Assembly: GCA_023432855.1 (NCBI GenBank)
Contig: JAEZEZ010000073.1
Span: 1-18,666 of the forward strand
Direction of reading: 5' to 3'
Length of the DNA stretch: 18,666 nt
DNA from: Pseudomonadota bacterium
GTDB taxonomy: Bacteria > Pseudomonadota > Alphaproteobacteria > Caulobacterales > Caulobacteraceae
The translations under genes were made by a program, and so were the position numbers. Within the stretch, counting starts at the first letter, position 1; every line of letters starts with the position of its first letter. The notes below the pieces were generated by a model. It saw only the letters and a program-made list of their open reading frames with translations, had not been told where the DNA came from and did not search any database. Shown here piece after piece: positions 1-8,642 of this stretch.

Positions 1-14
1 CGACCGAGCCGCGC

Positions 15-1163
15 ATGGAGGGCCGCCCCCGCCCGGCATCGACACGCCCAGGCGCGCCGAAGCGGCCGCCGCAGAATCGCGCGGACGAGCAGGTGGCGGC
101 CTCTCCCAGCAAGGCTGCCGCCCCCAAACCGCGGCCCGAGCCCAAGCAGGCCGATGCCGCGCCTGCCGTGGGCGTCCAGACCGTCACGGTCGAGCCGGAC
201 GAGACCGGGATGCGGGTGGACCGTTTTCTCACGGCTCGGTTCCCGGACCTGTCCTTCGCCCATATCCAGCGCATCGTCAGGAAGGGCGAGCTCAGGATCG
301 ACGGCAAGCGCGCCAAGCCCAACGACCGGCTCGAGGCCGGCCAGCAGGTCCGCATCCCGCCCCTGAAGCTCGACCAGAAGCCGCCCTCCAGCCGGGTCCC
401 GGGGGAGGAATCGAAGGACGCGCTCTTCTTCCGACAGAACGCGCTCTACGAGGACGACGACGTCCTCATCATCAACAAGCCGTCGGGCCTCGCCGTCCAG
501 GGCGGCTCCGGCACCAAGCGGCATGTCGACGGCATGCTGGAGGCGCTGCGCGACAGGCAGGGCCAGAAGCCGCGGCTCGTCCACCGGCTCGACAAGGACA
601 CGGCCGGCTGCCTCGTCATCGCCAAGACGCGCTTCGCCGCGACGGCGCTCGCGAAGTCGTTCCGCTCCCGGGCGACGCGCAAGATCTACTGGGCGCTCGT
701 CGCCGGAATTCCGCGGACGCGGCAGGGTCGCATCTCGACCTATCTCGCGCGGGAGGAGGTCGAGGAAGGCGACAGCCGCATGGCGGTCTCCAAGCACGGC
801 GCCGAAGGCGCGAGCCACGCGCTCACTTACTACGCGATGGTCGACCAGGCGGGGCAGAAGCTCGCCTGGCTCTCCATGAAGCCCGTGACCGGCCGCACCC
901 ATCAGTTGCGCGCGCATGCCGCCCATATCGGGCACCCGATCATCGGCGACCCGAAATACTTCAACGTCGAGAATTACGAGTTCCCCGGCGGCATCCAGAA
1001 CCGCCTGCACCTCCTGGCCCGCCGCATCGTCATCCCCCACCCGCGAACCGGCAAGCCGATCGACGTCACGGCCCCGCTCCCGGCCCACATGCAGCAGAGC
1101 TTCAACTTGCTCGGCCTCGACGCCTCGCGCTACGACCCGATCGAGGAATCGCCGGAGGAGTAG
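15..1163 (+). CDS. rluC: RluA/RluC-family 23S rRNA pseudouridine synthase
   Basis: The enzyme isomerises specific uridines in rRNA (RluC: 23S positions near the peptidyl-transferase centre) to pseudouridine. The 382-residue product has a Pro/Ala/Lys-rich, probably disordered N-terminus (about residues 1-60). An S4 RNA-binding domain follows (about 65-115, beginning GMRVDRFLTARFPDL), then the synthase domain. The catalytic motif HRLDKDTAG carries the nucleophilic Asp193, and later conserved pieces include KPVTGRTHQLRAHAAHIGHPIIGD. The reading frame is open to the left edge, so the true start may lie upstream of this window and the N-terminus is uncertain. In rhizobia this gene usually sits just before the HAD and ATP12 genes; here three other genes intervene. 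The family call is secure. RluC rather than RluD or another paralogue is inferred from the S4 domain and from this neighbourhood. Confidence 0.92.
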   Translation: MEGRPRPASTRPGAPKRPPQNRADEQVAASPSKAAAPKPRPEPKQADAAPAVGVQTVTVEPDETGMRVDRFLTARFPDLSFAHIQRIVRKGELRIDGKRAKPNDRLEAGQQVRIPPLKLDQKPPSSRVPGEESKDALFFRQNALYEDDDVLIINKPSGLAVQGGSGTKRHVDGMLEALRDRQGQKPRLVHRLDKDTAGCLVIAKTRFAATALAKSFRSRATRKIYWALVAGIPRTRQGRISTYLAREEVEEGDSRMAVSKHGAEGASHALTYYAMVDQAGQKLAWLSMKPVTGRTHQLRAHAAHIGHPIIGDPKYFNVENYEFPGGIQNRLHLLARRIVIPHPRTGKPIDVTAPLPAHMQQSFNLLGLDASRYDPIEESPEE

Positions 1164-1182
1164 GCGGGAGACGCAGATCGTC

Positions 1183-1209
1183 CCGGCCGACAGTTTGTCC
1201 CTCGGCCGG
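1183..1209. terminator. Perfect inverted repeat after rluC, possible terminator
   Basis: CCGGCCGA (1183-1190) and TCGGCCGG (1202-1209) form a perfect 8-bp stem around an 11-base loop, 20 bases after the rluC stop. Only a weak pyrimidine stretch (CTTCT) follows, so this may be a transcript 3' end or a Rho-dependent site and not a classical intrinsic terminator. Confidence 0.4.
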
Positions 1210-1293
1210 CTTCTGCGGCGACACGTCCGAAGCGCTCGACGACATGACAAGGAAACGTCCGCAGCAGACGTTCCGCAGGGAGGACCCGATGCA

Positions 1294-1788
1294 ATGAGCC
1301 CCTTCGAACCGCAACCCGGCGCCCGCCTGCTCGGGCGCAGCCTTCTCGTCGCGGCGCCCCTGGCGCTGGCGGCCTGCTCGACCGGGACGCGCGAAGCCGC
1401 TCTCAGCCCGGCCGCCGCGGTGGCATCCGGGCCGACGTCCATGGCGCGCGAGCAGCTCGTGGGCAGGTGGGGCGTCGCGTCCTTCCACAACGAGAAGGAT
1501 CGCCGGCGAACCGAGGCCCAGGCCCGTGCGGAATGCAAGAGCCCCTACGTGATCGCGAAGGGGCCGACCGACGGCGTCATGATGCACGTCGCGGACGACC
1601 CGAAGCTGTATGAGCTCAAGCTGAAGGGCGGCGCGGGGGGCAAGACCTATCTCGGCTTCGAGGCCCCCCCTGGCGCGCCGGACGACCGCGAGATCCTGTC
1701 CGCGAGCAGCGGATTGGTCCTCATGCGCTTCGTCGAGCCGGACGTCAGCCGACGTTACGGCACCTTCGTCTACGCCCGATGCGCCTGA
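1294..1788 (+). CDS. Small putative lipoprotein of unknown function
   Basis: This 164-residue protein has an export signal that ends in a lipobox (LALAAC, Cys near residue 28), so it should be lipid-anchored in the periplasm or outer membrane. The mature part contains an 'LVGRWGVASFHNEKDRRRTEAQARAEC' type stretch (written here only as a landmark near residues 55-80) and ends in FVYARCA. Two mature cysteines could form a disulfide. I do not recognise a functional domain. The start at 1294 is chosen because GGGAGGA lies about 9 bases upstream and the signal peptide begins there; the frame is open further upstream only because it overlaps rluC. Its last codons overlap the earliest possible start of the next gene (1779), so the two are probably co-transcribed. 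Confidence 0.75.
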   Translation: MSPFEPQPGARLLGRSLLVAAPLALAACSTGTREAALSPAAAVASGPTSMAREQLVGRWGVASFHNEKDRRRTEAQARAECKSPYVIAKGPTDGVMMHVADDPKLYELKLKGGAGGKTYLGFEAPPGAPDDREILSASSGLVLMRFVEPDVSRRYGTFVYARCA

Positions 1789-1811
1789 TCCGAGGACGCG
1801 TGGAGTTGGCC

Positions 1812-2465
1812 ATGCAGCCCGACGAACTCGATGTCCTGCGAAGGAAGCCAGCCCGCATCCGGAATTGGGTCGCCGGCACTGCGCTCGTCCTTCTCGCGGG
1901 CCTCGCCGTGCCGGCGGGGGCGCAGCCCGGAAAGCAGCCCGAACCGAACCTGGCCGATGTCCCGGACGAGCCTGGACGCGTCTCCGGCGAGGAGACGGTC
2001 ATCGCCGAGGGCCCATTCGCCAAGCAGGCGGTCTTCTTCCGCTCCAGCGAGGCGCCCGGGACGGTGGTGGTGCACACCTCCGAGCGCTTTCTCTACGTGG
2101 TCCAGGGGAACAACCGCGCGCTTCGCTATGGGATCGGGGTCGGCCGCGAGGGTTTCCAGTGGTCCGGCCTCGTTAAGGTCACGCGCAAGGCCGAATGGCC
2201 GGACTGGCGGCCGCCGCCGGAGATGATCGCGCGGCAGCCCTACCTTCCCCGGTTCATGGCCGGCGGCCCGGGCAATCCCATGGGCGCGCGGGCGCTCTAT
2301 CTCGGCTCGACGGTGTTCCGCATCCACGGCACCAACCAGCCCGAAACGATCGGCACCGCCATCTCGTCCGGCTGCTTCCGGCTGGCGAACGGCGACATCA
2401 TCGACCTCTACGAGCGCGTGCCGGTCGGCACGAAGGTGATCGTCCGCCACGCGGCGAGCCTCTGA
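1812..2465 (+). CDS. L,D-transpeptidase (YkuD/ErfK family), periplasmic
   Basis: These enzymes make 3-3 peptidoglycan cross-links or attach proteins to peptidoglycan using an active-site cysteine. The 217-residue product has an N-terminal export signal (KPARIRNWVAGTALVLLAG..., cleavage likely after AGA) and one YkuD domain. The active site is visible as His172 in HGTNQPETIG and Cys188 in ISSGCFRLANGDIIDLYERV. The SSGC form replaces the textbook SHGC and is common in rhizobial members, so activity is expected. The start at 1812 is preferred because GGAG lies 6-7 bases upstream. An in-frame ATG at 1779 would add 11 residues and overlap the lipoprotein gene. It probably forms an envelope-related operon with the lipoprotein upstream and the substrate-binding protein downstream (41-base gap). 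Confidence 0.9.
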   Translation: MQPDELDVLRRKPARIRNWVAGTALVLLAGLAVPAGAQPGKQPEPNLADVPDEPGRVSGEETVIAEGPFAKQAVFFRSSEAPGTVVVHTSERFLYVVQGNNRALRYGIGVGREGFQWSGLVKVTRKAEWPDWRPPPEMIARQPYLPRFMAGGPGNPMGARALYLGSTVFRIHGTNQPETIGTAISSGCFRLANGDIIDLYERVPVGTKVIVRHAASL

Positions 2466-2506
2466 TGCCTGTCCTACCAACCCGGGAGCTAGGAGCCCGT
2501 CCGATC

Positions 2507-3538
2507 ATGTCGAAGACGCTCATCTCCCGATTGGGGCAGGCGATCGCGGTCGCGGTGGCGGCTGTCCTCGGAGCGGGCGCGGCTTCGGCCGGGACGCTGG
2601 AGCAGGTGAAGCAGCGTGGCCAGCTGCTTTGCGGCGTGAGCGAGGGGCTACCCGGCTTCTCCGAGCAGAAGCCGGACGGACAATGGTCCGGCTTCGATGT
2701 CGATTTCTGCCGCGCCGTCGCGGGCGCCATCTTCGATGATCGGACGAAAGTGTCCTTCGTGCCGCTCTCGGCCGCGAACCGGTTCGATGCCCTGAAGGCG
2801 GGCCGGGTCGACCTCCTGTCGCGCAACTCGACCTGGACGCTGGAGAGGGAGGCAGGGCTCGGCCTCACCTTCGCGGGCATCACCTACCATGACGGCCAGG
2901 GCTTTCTGGTGCCGCGCAACCTCAACGTCACCTCGGCGCTCGAGCTCGACAAGGCGAAGGTCTGCGTGCAGGCCGGGACGACAACGCAGCTCAACCTCGC
3001 CGATTTCTTCCGCGCCAACTCGATCACCTATGAGGAGCGGCTGTTCCAGAGCAGCGCCGACGCCCTCCGGGCCTTCGACCGCGGCGAGTGCAACGTGCTC
3101 ACGCGCGACCAATCGGCCCTGTTCGCGGAGCGCCTGAGCCTCAGCCGCCCGGCGGACGCGATCGTCCTGCCAGACGTCATCTCGAAGGAGCCGCTCGGGC
3201 CGGCCACGCGCGCCGATGACGTCCCCTGGTCCAACGTCGTGAAGTGGGTGAACTTCGCACTCGTGAACGCCGAGGAACTCGGGATCACGTCCGCCAACGC
3301 GGCCGATGCGAAGAGCTCGGCAAAGCCCGACGTCCGCCGCTTCGCCGGGCTGGAAGGCGGCTTCGGCGAGCTGCTCGGCCTCGGCAGCGGGTGGGCGCTC
3401 CAGGCCGTCCAGGCCTCCGGAAATTACGCGGAGCTGTTCGAGAGGAATCTCGGCTCCGACTCGAAGCTCGGGATCCCGCGCGGCCTGAACCAGCTCTGGA
3501 GCATGGGCGGCATCCTCTACGCGCCGCCGCTCCGGTAG
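2507..3538 (+). CDS. General amino-acid ABC transporter substrate-binding protein (AapJ/BztA-like)
   Basis: This periplasmic solute-binding protein has 343 residues with a cleavable signal peptide (MSKTLISRLGQAIAVAV..., ending ASA). The mature start TLEQVKQRGQLLCGVSEGLPGFS, followed by GQWSGFDVDFCRAVAGAIF, is characteristic of the AapJ/BztA group that binds general L-amino acids (SBP_bac_3 fold). The start at 2507 is preferred to the ATG at 2465 because the signal peptide begins there and AGGAG is at 2491-2495. No permease (AapQ/M) or ATPase (AapP) gene is next to it, so it is an orphan binding protein. It may serve a transporter encoded elsewhere or have a sensing role. A Leu codon count by eye gives roughly 28 CTC against 16 CTG. 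Confidence 0.9.
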   Translation: MSKTLISRLGQAIAVAVAAVLGAGAASAGTLEQVKQRGQLLCGVSEGLPGFSEQKPDGQWSGFDVDFCRAVAGAIFDDRTKVSFVPLSAANRFDALKAGRVDLLSRNSTWTLEREAGLGLTFAGITYHDGQGFLVPRNLNVTSALELDKAKVCVQAGTTTQLNLADFFRANSITYEERLFQSSADALRAFDRGECNVLTRDQSALFAERLSLSRPADAIVLPDVISKEPLGPATRADDVPWSNVVKWVNFALVNAEELGITSANAADAKSSAKPDVRRFAGLEGGFGELLGLGSGWALQAVQASGNYAELFERNLGSDSKLGIPRGLNQLWSMGGILYAPPLR

Positions 3539-3607
3539 CGTCGGAGGGGCAAGCCGCGGAGCGGCGTCTGGCTGCACCGCCTCGCCTTCGCGGCCGGCGG
3601 ACGCTAC

Positions 3608-4282
3608 ATGACACGCTCCATGCAGCTCCTGATCCTCGATGTCGACGGCACGCTCGTCGACAGCCAGAACCTCATCGTCGCCGCCCAGCGCGACGCCTTC
3701 GCGGCCTGCGGGCTCGAGGCGCCGAGCCGCGAGCGTTCGCTCTCGATCGTCGGTCTGTCGCTGGCGGAAGCCTTCACGGCGCTGGTCGGCCCGGCCGGCC
3801 CGATCGAGGCTCTCGCGGAAGGCTACAAGGCCGCCTTCGCGCGGCTGCGGGCGGACCCAGCGACGGTCGAGCCGCTCTTTCCCGAGGTGGGGGAGGTGAT
3901 CGGCCGCCTCGCCGCCCGGGACGACCTTCTCCTCGGCATCGCGACCGGCAAGTCCCGGCGCGGGGTTGCGCATCTTCTCGAGCGGCACGGCTGGCGCTCG
4001 TTCTTCACGACGATCCAGACCGCGGACGACGCGCCCTCGAAGCCAGATCCGGGCATGATTCTCCAGGCCATGGCCGAGACGGGGATCGGCCCGGAGGCGA
4101 CCACCATGCTCGGGGACACCTCCTTCGACATGGCGATGGCGAGGGCGGCGGGCGTGCGGCCGATCGGCGTGTCCTGGGGCTACCATCCGGTGGCGGCCCT
4201 GGAGGAAGCCGGCGCGGAGGCGATCATCGACGGCTTCGGGGCCGTGGAGGATCTCCTGCCGGCGCGAGCGAAGGCGGCCTGA
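3608..4282 (+). CDS. HAD-superfamily hydrolase (phosphoglycolate-phosphatase-like)
   Basis: The 224-residue protein is a HAD subfamily IA phosphatase. Motif I is LDVDGTLVDS, with nucleophile Asp11 and acid/base Asp13. Motif II is the Thr in GIATGKS, motif III is the Lys in SKPDPGM, and motif IV is GDTSFDM. The cap (about residues 17-90) is helical, as in Gph-type phosphatases. The exact substrate cannot be told from sequence. The start at 3608 has only a weak ribosome site, and ATG 3620 is an alternative that would begin at the first beta strand. Its stop (TGA 4280-4282) is separated by one base from the ATG of the ATP12 gene, so the two are translationally linked, as seen in many rhizobia. 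Confidence 0.9.
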   Translation: MTRSMQLLILDVDGTLVDSQNLIVAAQRDAFAACGLEAPSRERSLSIVGLSLAEAFTALVGPAGPIEALAEGYKAAFARLRADPATVEPLFPEVGEVIGRLAARDDLLLGIATGKSRRGVAHLLERHGWRSFFTTIQTADDAPSKPDPGMILQAMAETGIGPEATTMLGDTSFDMAMARAAGVRPIGVSWGYHPVAALEEAGAEAIIDGFGAVEDLLPARAKAA

Positions 4283-4283
4283 C

Positions 4284-5009
4284 ATGGCGGAGAACGGGGC
4301 GGGCGCGACGAAGCGCTTCTACAAGCAGGCCGGCTTCGAGGCGGGGGAGGGCGGCTTCGCCCTGACGCTGGACGGCCGGAAGGCGCGCACGCCGGGTCGT
4401 GCGCCGCTCGCGCTTCCGACCCGGCCGCTCGCGGAGGCGGTCGCGGCCGAATGGGAGGCCCAGGGCGACAGCGTCGACCCGACGACGATGCCGCTGACGC
4501 GGCTGGCGAACTCGACCATCGACGGGGTCGCGCCGCGCGCCGAGGAGGTCCGGGCGGATCTCGTGCGCTATGCCGGGTCCGACCTCGTCGTCTACCGCGC
4601 GGCGGAGCCGGAGAAGCTGGTCACGGAGCAGGCAGCCGCCTGGGACCCGATCCATGCCTGGGCCCACGATGAGCTCGGCGCCCATTTCGTGCTGAGCGAG
4701 GGAGTGATGTTCGTCGAGCAGCCCGAGGGAGCGCTCTCGGCGATCCGGGCCGAACTCGCCCGCGAATCGTCGCCCTTCGCGCTCGCGGCCCTGCACGTCA
4801 TGACCACGCTCACGGGTTCGGTGCTGATCGCCCTCATGCACGCCGCCGGCCGCCTCTCGGTCGAGGAGGCATGGCGCGCCGCACACGCGGATGAGTTCTT
4901 CCAGGAGAGCCGCTGGGGCGAGGATTACGAGGCCGCCGAGCGGCGGAGCCGGCGCGAGGCGGAGTTTCGGGCCGCCTCGCGGTTTCTGGCCCTGGCCCGG
5001 GCCGGCTAG
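4284..5009 (+). CDS. ATP12-family chaperone for F1-ATPase assembly
   Basis: ATP12 proteins hold the F1 alpha subunit of ATP synthase during assembly; they are found in mitochondria and alphaproteobacteria. This 241-residue protein matches the family along its length: the N-terminal KRFYKQAGFE with GFALTLDGRKARTPGRAPLALP, then AEWEAQGDSVDPTTMPLTRLANSTIDG, DLVRYAGSDLVVYRA, and a C-terminal helical part with LTGSVLIALMHAAGRLSVEEAW and FFQESRWGEDYEA. The start at 4284 follows immediately after the HAD stop codon. The stop codon lies in the loop of a strong hairpin (4997-5020). Confidence 0.93.
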   Translation: MAENGAGATKRFYKQAGFEAGEGGFALTLDGRKARTPGRAPLALPTRPLAEAVAAEWEAQGDSVDPTTMPLTRLANSTIDGVAPRAEEVRADLVRYAGSDLVVYRAAEPEKLVTEQAAAWDPIHAWAHDELGAHFVLSEGVMFVEQPEGALSAIRAELARESSPFALAALHVMTTLTGSVLIALMHAAGRLSVEEAWRAAHADEFFQESRWGEDYEAAERRSRREAEFRAASRFLALARAG

Positions 5010-5020
5010 AACCGGCCCGG
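4997..5020. terminator. Strong GC hairpin at the end of the ATP12 gene
   Basis: CCGGGCCGG (4997-5005) pairs perfectly with CCGGCCCGG (5012-5020), giving a 9-bp stem around a 6-base loop (CTAGAA) that contains the TAG stop of the ATP12 gene. There is no T-run on either side. It lies between convergent genes (the ATP12 gene and the small minus-strand gene ending at 5028), so a bidirectional 3'-end role fits. Confidence 0.5.
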
Positions 5021-5027
5021 CGCGGGC

Positions 5028-5177
5028 TCACATGGTGGACATCGAAGCGATGGCGGAGGCGGCGCTCACGGCCGCCACGACGGCCAGTCCCAGCCGAACG
5101 AACGGCACCTGACGTCGTTCCAACCCACGTACGAGAGCCTTGCGCCGTCGGCGCGCAGCCTTGCTGTTCTGATCCAT
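5028..5177 (-). CDS. Small basic single-pass membrane protein (49 aa), paralogue of the 5293-5451 product
   Basis: The predicted 49-residue protein has a very basic N-terminus (KAARRRRKALVRGLERR) and one hydrophobic C-terminal helix (VRLGLAVVAAVSAASAIAS), so it is probably a membrane micro-protein with its N-terminus in the cytoplasm. The ribosome site is weak (CGGAA next to the start; AAGGCGAG further up). The main support is similarity to the neighbouring micro-protein: from the shared Val-Pro to the shared ASAI block the two align without gaps (16 residues between the anchors), with a conserved Leu and Ala-Ala in between. It ends 18 bases from the ATP12 stop, convergent, with a hairpin between them. 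Function is unknown. Confidence 0.5.
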   Translation of the reverse strand: MDQNSKAARRRRKALVRGLERRQVPFVRLGLAVVAAVSAASAIASMSTM

Positions 5178-5222
5178 TTCCGTTTTGCTCGCCTTGGCCC
5201 CAGCCAAGCCGAGCTGAAATGG

Positions 5223-5260
5223 GGTGTGCGGCGCAGCATGGAAGTGTGCAACCGCACACC
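5223..5260. repeat. Nested inverted repeats between the two micro-protein genes
   Basis: GGTGTGCGG (5223-5231) pairs perfectly with CCGCACACC (5252-5260). A second copy of GTGTGC at 5244-5249 can also pair with GCACAC (5254-5259) around a 4-base loop. The two hairpins exclude each other. The site lies downstream of the 52-aa gene and upstream of the 49-aa gene on the minus strand, so it could be a terminator, an attenuator or a regulator-binding site. I cannot decide between these. Confidence 0.4.
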
Positions 5261-5292
5261 GGGCACGTGGCAAAACCCCACGCGCAGTTCTG

Positions 5293-5451
5293 TCAGGCGG
5301 CAAACAGCGTCATGATCGCCGAAGCCGTGCAGCTTGCAGCCAAGAGGCCGAGGAAGGCCGCCGGGTAGGGGACTGCTTTCCCGACTCGGAGCTCGCGCAT
5401 TTCGGCGCGGATTGCGCCGTGGCGTGAGATGGACGTGTGCAGGAAGGGCAT
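5293..5451 (-). CDS. Small single-pass membrane protein (52 aa) of unknown function
   Basis: This 52-residue micro-protein has a positively charged N-terminal half (SISRHGAIRAEMRELRVGK) and a C-terminal hydrophobic helix (YPAAFLGLLAASCTASAIM). A near-perfect ribosome site, GGAGGAGG (complement of 5457-5464), lies 5 bases before the ATG, which makes this a convincing gene despite its size. It is divergent from pccB (175 bases between the starts) and upstream of a second, related micro-protein on the same strand. I do not recognise a family. The association with pccB is positional only. Confidence 0.65.
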   Translation of the reverse strand: MPFLHTSISRHGAIRAEMRELRVGKAVPYPAAFLGLLAASCTASAIMTLFAA

Positions 5452-5626
5452 CTGTGCCTCCTCCGTCCTGTCGGGGCCATGTTCGGCCACCCCCACCCAA
5501 GACCATTCCGCGCCGGACGGATGTGCGCTGAAGCACCTGCCCGATGGTGCCCGTCCGCGCCCAGGGCCGTTTGTCGCGGCTCTGCAACATGCTAGGGCGG
5601 CGGGGGAAACGATACGGGACAGGTGC

Positions 5627-7159
<1,533 letters not shown>

Positions 7160-7215
7160 GATTCGGCGACGCTTAACCTGACCGTGCAACCCTGCGCGCC
7201 GGTCGGAAGCGCCCC

Positions 7216-8037
7216 ATGTCCGAAGACGAATCTACAGAAGCCGGCAGAAGCCCGTTTCCCGCAGCCCTGCTGATCGGAGCAGGGATTGTGTTCGTGGCCA
7301 TCTTCGCCGCGGTTCTGCTCTTCCCCGTGGACGGAAAGAGCATCGTCAACTTCGGCGCCCGTGACGCGCCGAAGGCCTCGAGCCGGTTCGCTCGCGTCAA
7401 CGAAGCCGATGCGCTCACCGCTGCTGTCGACCAGACGTTCCGCACTCACTTCAAGGCCGAAGCGGCGATGCTCGACGCCGAGCTTCGGCGCGTGGACGGC
7501 TCGCAGATCACGGGCGCCGAAGCGGACGCCATCCGCTACCGCATCATGCGCCAGGCCATGCTCGACAACGTGGACCACACAGCGGCTGCGCCCCGCGACC
7601 ACATGCTGGAGATGATCCGGTCACAGCGGGATCTGATCGTCGCGCTGCAGTTGCAGGACGAGAAGCTCTGCGCCGACTTCGGCCTTCGCGGCCTCGGCCC
7701 CGAGACACGTCTCAACACCGCCGCCCAGAGCCTCGCCGACGTGGCCGGTCTCGCGCAGCTGCGGGCCACCGCAGCCGGCCGCGCCGATCCGACCCGCTGG
7801 CCGCCGCCTACCCGTCTCGACGGCGTGCTTCTTGTCCGGCGGCTGGAAGAGCAGGCGCTGGGCCCTGCGCTCATCGGCAAGATGGCCGGCAATCTCCAGG
7901 ACGCGTCAATCGAGGACCAGTGCCGTGGCTCCGTGGCCCTCTACCGCGCCCTTGCCGAGCTTCCGCCCGAGACCGGAGCGCGCCTCATGAGCGGGATAGT
8001 CAGGGAATCGGCGCGGATCCTTCAGCAGTCCCGGTAG
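7216..8037 (+). CDS. Hypothetical single-pass membrane protein
   Basis: I do not recognise this 273-residue protein. It has a short polar N-terminus, one transmembrane helix (about residues 16-36, ALLIGAGIVFVAIFAAVLLF) and a largely helical, Ala/Arg/Leu-rich periplasmic part rich in acidic and basic residues. Two Cys lie in the distal part (KLCADFG and EDQCRGS), where a disulfide is possible. The start at 7216 has GGAAG 6-7 bases upstream. It lies 56 bases after pccB on the same strand and meets the next gene tail to tail, with 3 bases between the stop codons. From here on leucine is written mostly as CTG, unlike the first 5 kb. Confidence 0.75.
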   Translation: MSEDESTEAGRSPFPAALLIGAGIVFVAIFAAVLLFPVDGKSIVNFGARDAPKASSRFARVNEADALTAAVDQTFRTHFKAEAAMLDAELRRVDGSQITGAEADAIRYRIMRQAMLDNVDHTAAAPRDHMLEMIRSQRDLIVALQLQDEKLCADFGLRGLGPETRLNTAAQSLADVAGLAQLRATAAGRADPTRWPPPTRLDGVLLVRRLEEQALGPALIGKMAGNLQDASIEDQCRGSVALYRALAELPPETGARLMSGIVRESARILQQSR

Positions 8038-8040
8038 CGA

Positions 8041-8547
8041 TCAACGCCCGACCGCCGCCGCCCCCGCCCGCGCGACCTGCCCGTCCTGGAACGCGCTGGC
8101 GCCGCTGACGCCGATCGCCCCGATCGTGCGGCCGCCCACCACGATGGGCACGCCGCCGTCGACGGGGACCATGCGGTCGACCACCAGCGGCCAGAGCCGG
8201 CCGTTGTTGAACCCCTCGGTGAAGGCGCGGCTCTCGCGGGCGAAGCGGGCGGCCGTGTAGGCCTTGTCCTGGGCCACGCCGACAGCCGCGTAGCCTGCGC
8301 CCTCGTCCTTGGCGAAGGCGACCAGTTCACCCGAGGGTTCGACCACGGCGATGGCCAGCTTCCACCCGTTGCGCCGCGCCTCGGCCAGAGCGGCGTCCAG
8401 CACCTTTCGCGCGTCCTCGTAGCCGATCGGCATGCCGTACGGCGCCGGGTCCGCGGGCGGCGGCAGGGGCGCGGGCGCAGCGGTCTGGGCCTGGGCGGCG
8501 GGGGCGACGAGGGCGGCCGCGCAGGCGGCGATGAGCATCAGACGCAT
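8041..8547 (-). CDS. Secreted GlcG/HbpS-like heme-binding-family protein
   Basis: The 168-residue product has a Sec signal peptide (MRLMLIAACAAALVAPAAQA) and a GlcG/HbpS domain. The domain starts at YEDARKVLDAALAEARRNGWKLAIAVVEPSGELVAF and continues with DKAYTAARFARESRAF, then GGVPIVVGGRTIGAIGVSGASAFQDGQVARAG. Members include the extracellular heme-binding HbpS and proteins encoded in glycolate-utilisation loci, and the substrate of this one is not evident. The start at 8547 is chosen for its signal peptide and GGAGGA about 4-5 bases upstream; the longer frame to 8583 adds residues that precede the signal peptide. A Pro/Ala linker follows the signal. Confidence 0.87.
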   Translation of the reverse strand: MRLMLIAACAAALVAPAAQAQTAAPAPLPPPADPAPYGMPIGYEDARKVLDAALAEARRNGWKLAIAVVEPSGELVAFAKDEGAGYAAVGVAQDKAYTAARFARESRAFTEGFNNGRLWPLVVDRMVPVDGGVPIVVGGRTIGAIGVSGASAFQDGQVARAGAAAVGR

Positions 8548-8642
8548 GGATCCTCCGGCGCCCGAACGGCGCAGCTTGTCCACTCGCCGGATAGGCGCCG
8601 ATTACGGCGTTCGTCGGGCGGACCTGCTGAGCCCTTCCGGCG

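Noticed and set aside
2648..4285. 545-residue minus-strand open frame
   Set aside because: It lies antisense to two well-supported genes (binding protein and HAD) and has the Arg/Glu/Gly-rich composition typical of shadow frames.
5571..5600. TTGTCG ... ATGCTAGGG as a pccB promoter
   Set aside because: The spacing between the candidate boxes is about 12 bases, too short for a normal sigma-70-type promoter, and the match is poor.
5429..5626. Upstream extension of pccB to ATG 5429
   Set aside because: The extra residues are unlike the family, which starts at the MKEMLELLAERRAAARLGGG wording, and they overlap the promoter gap and the start of the micro-gene.
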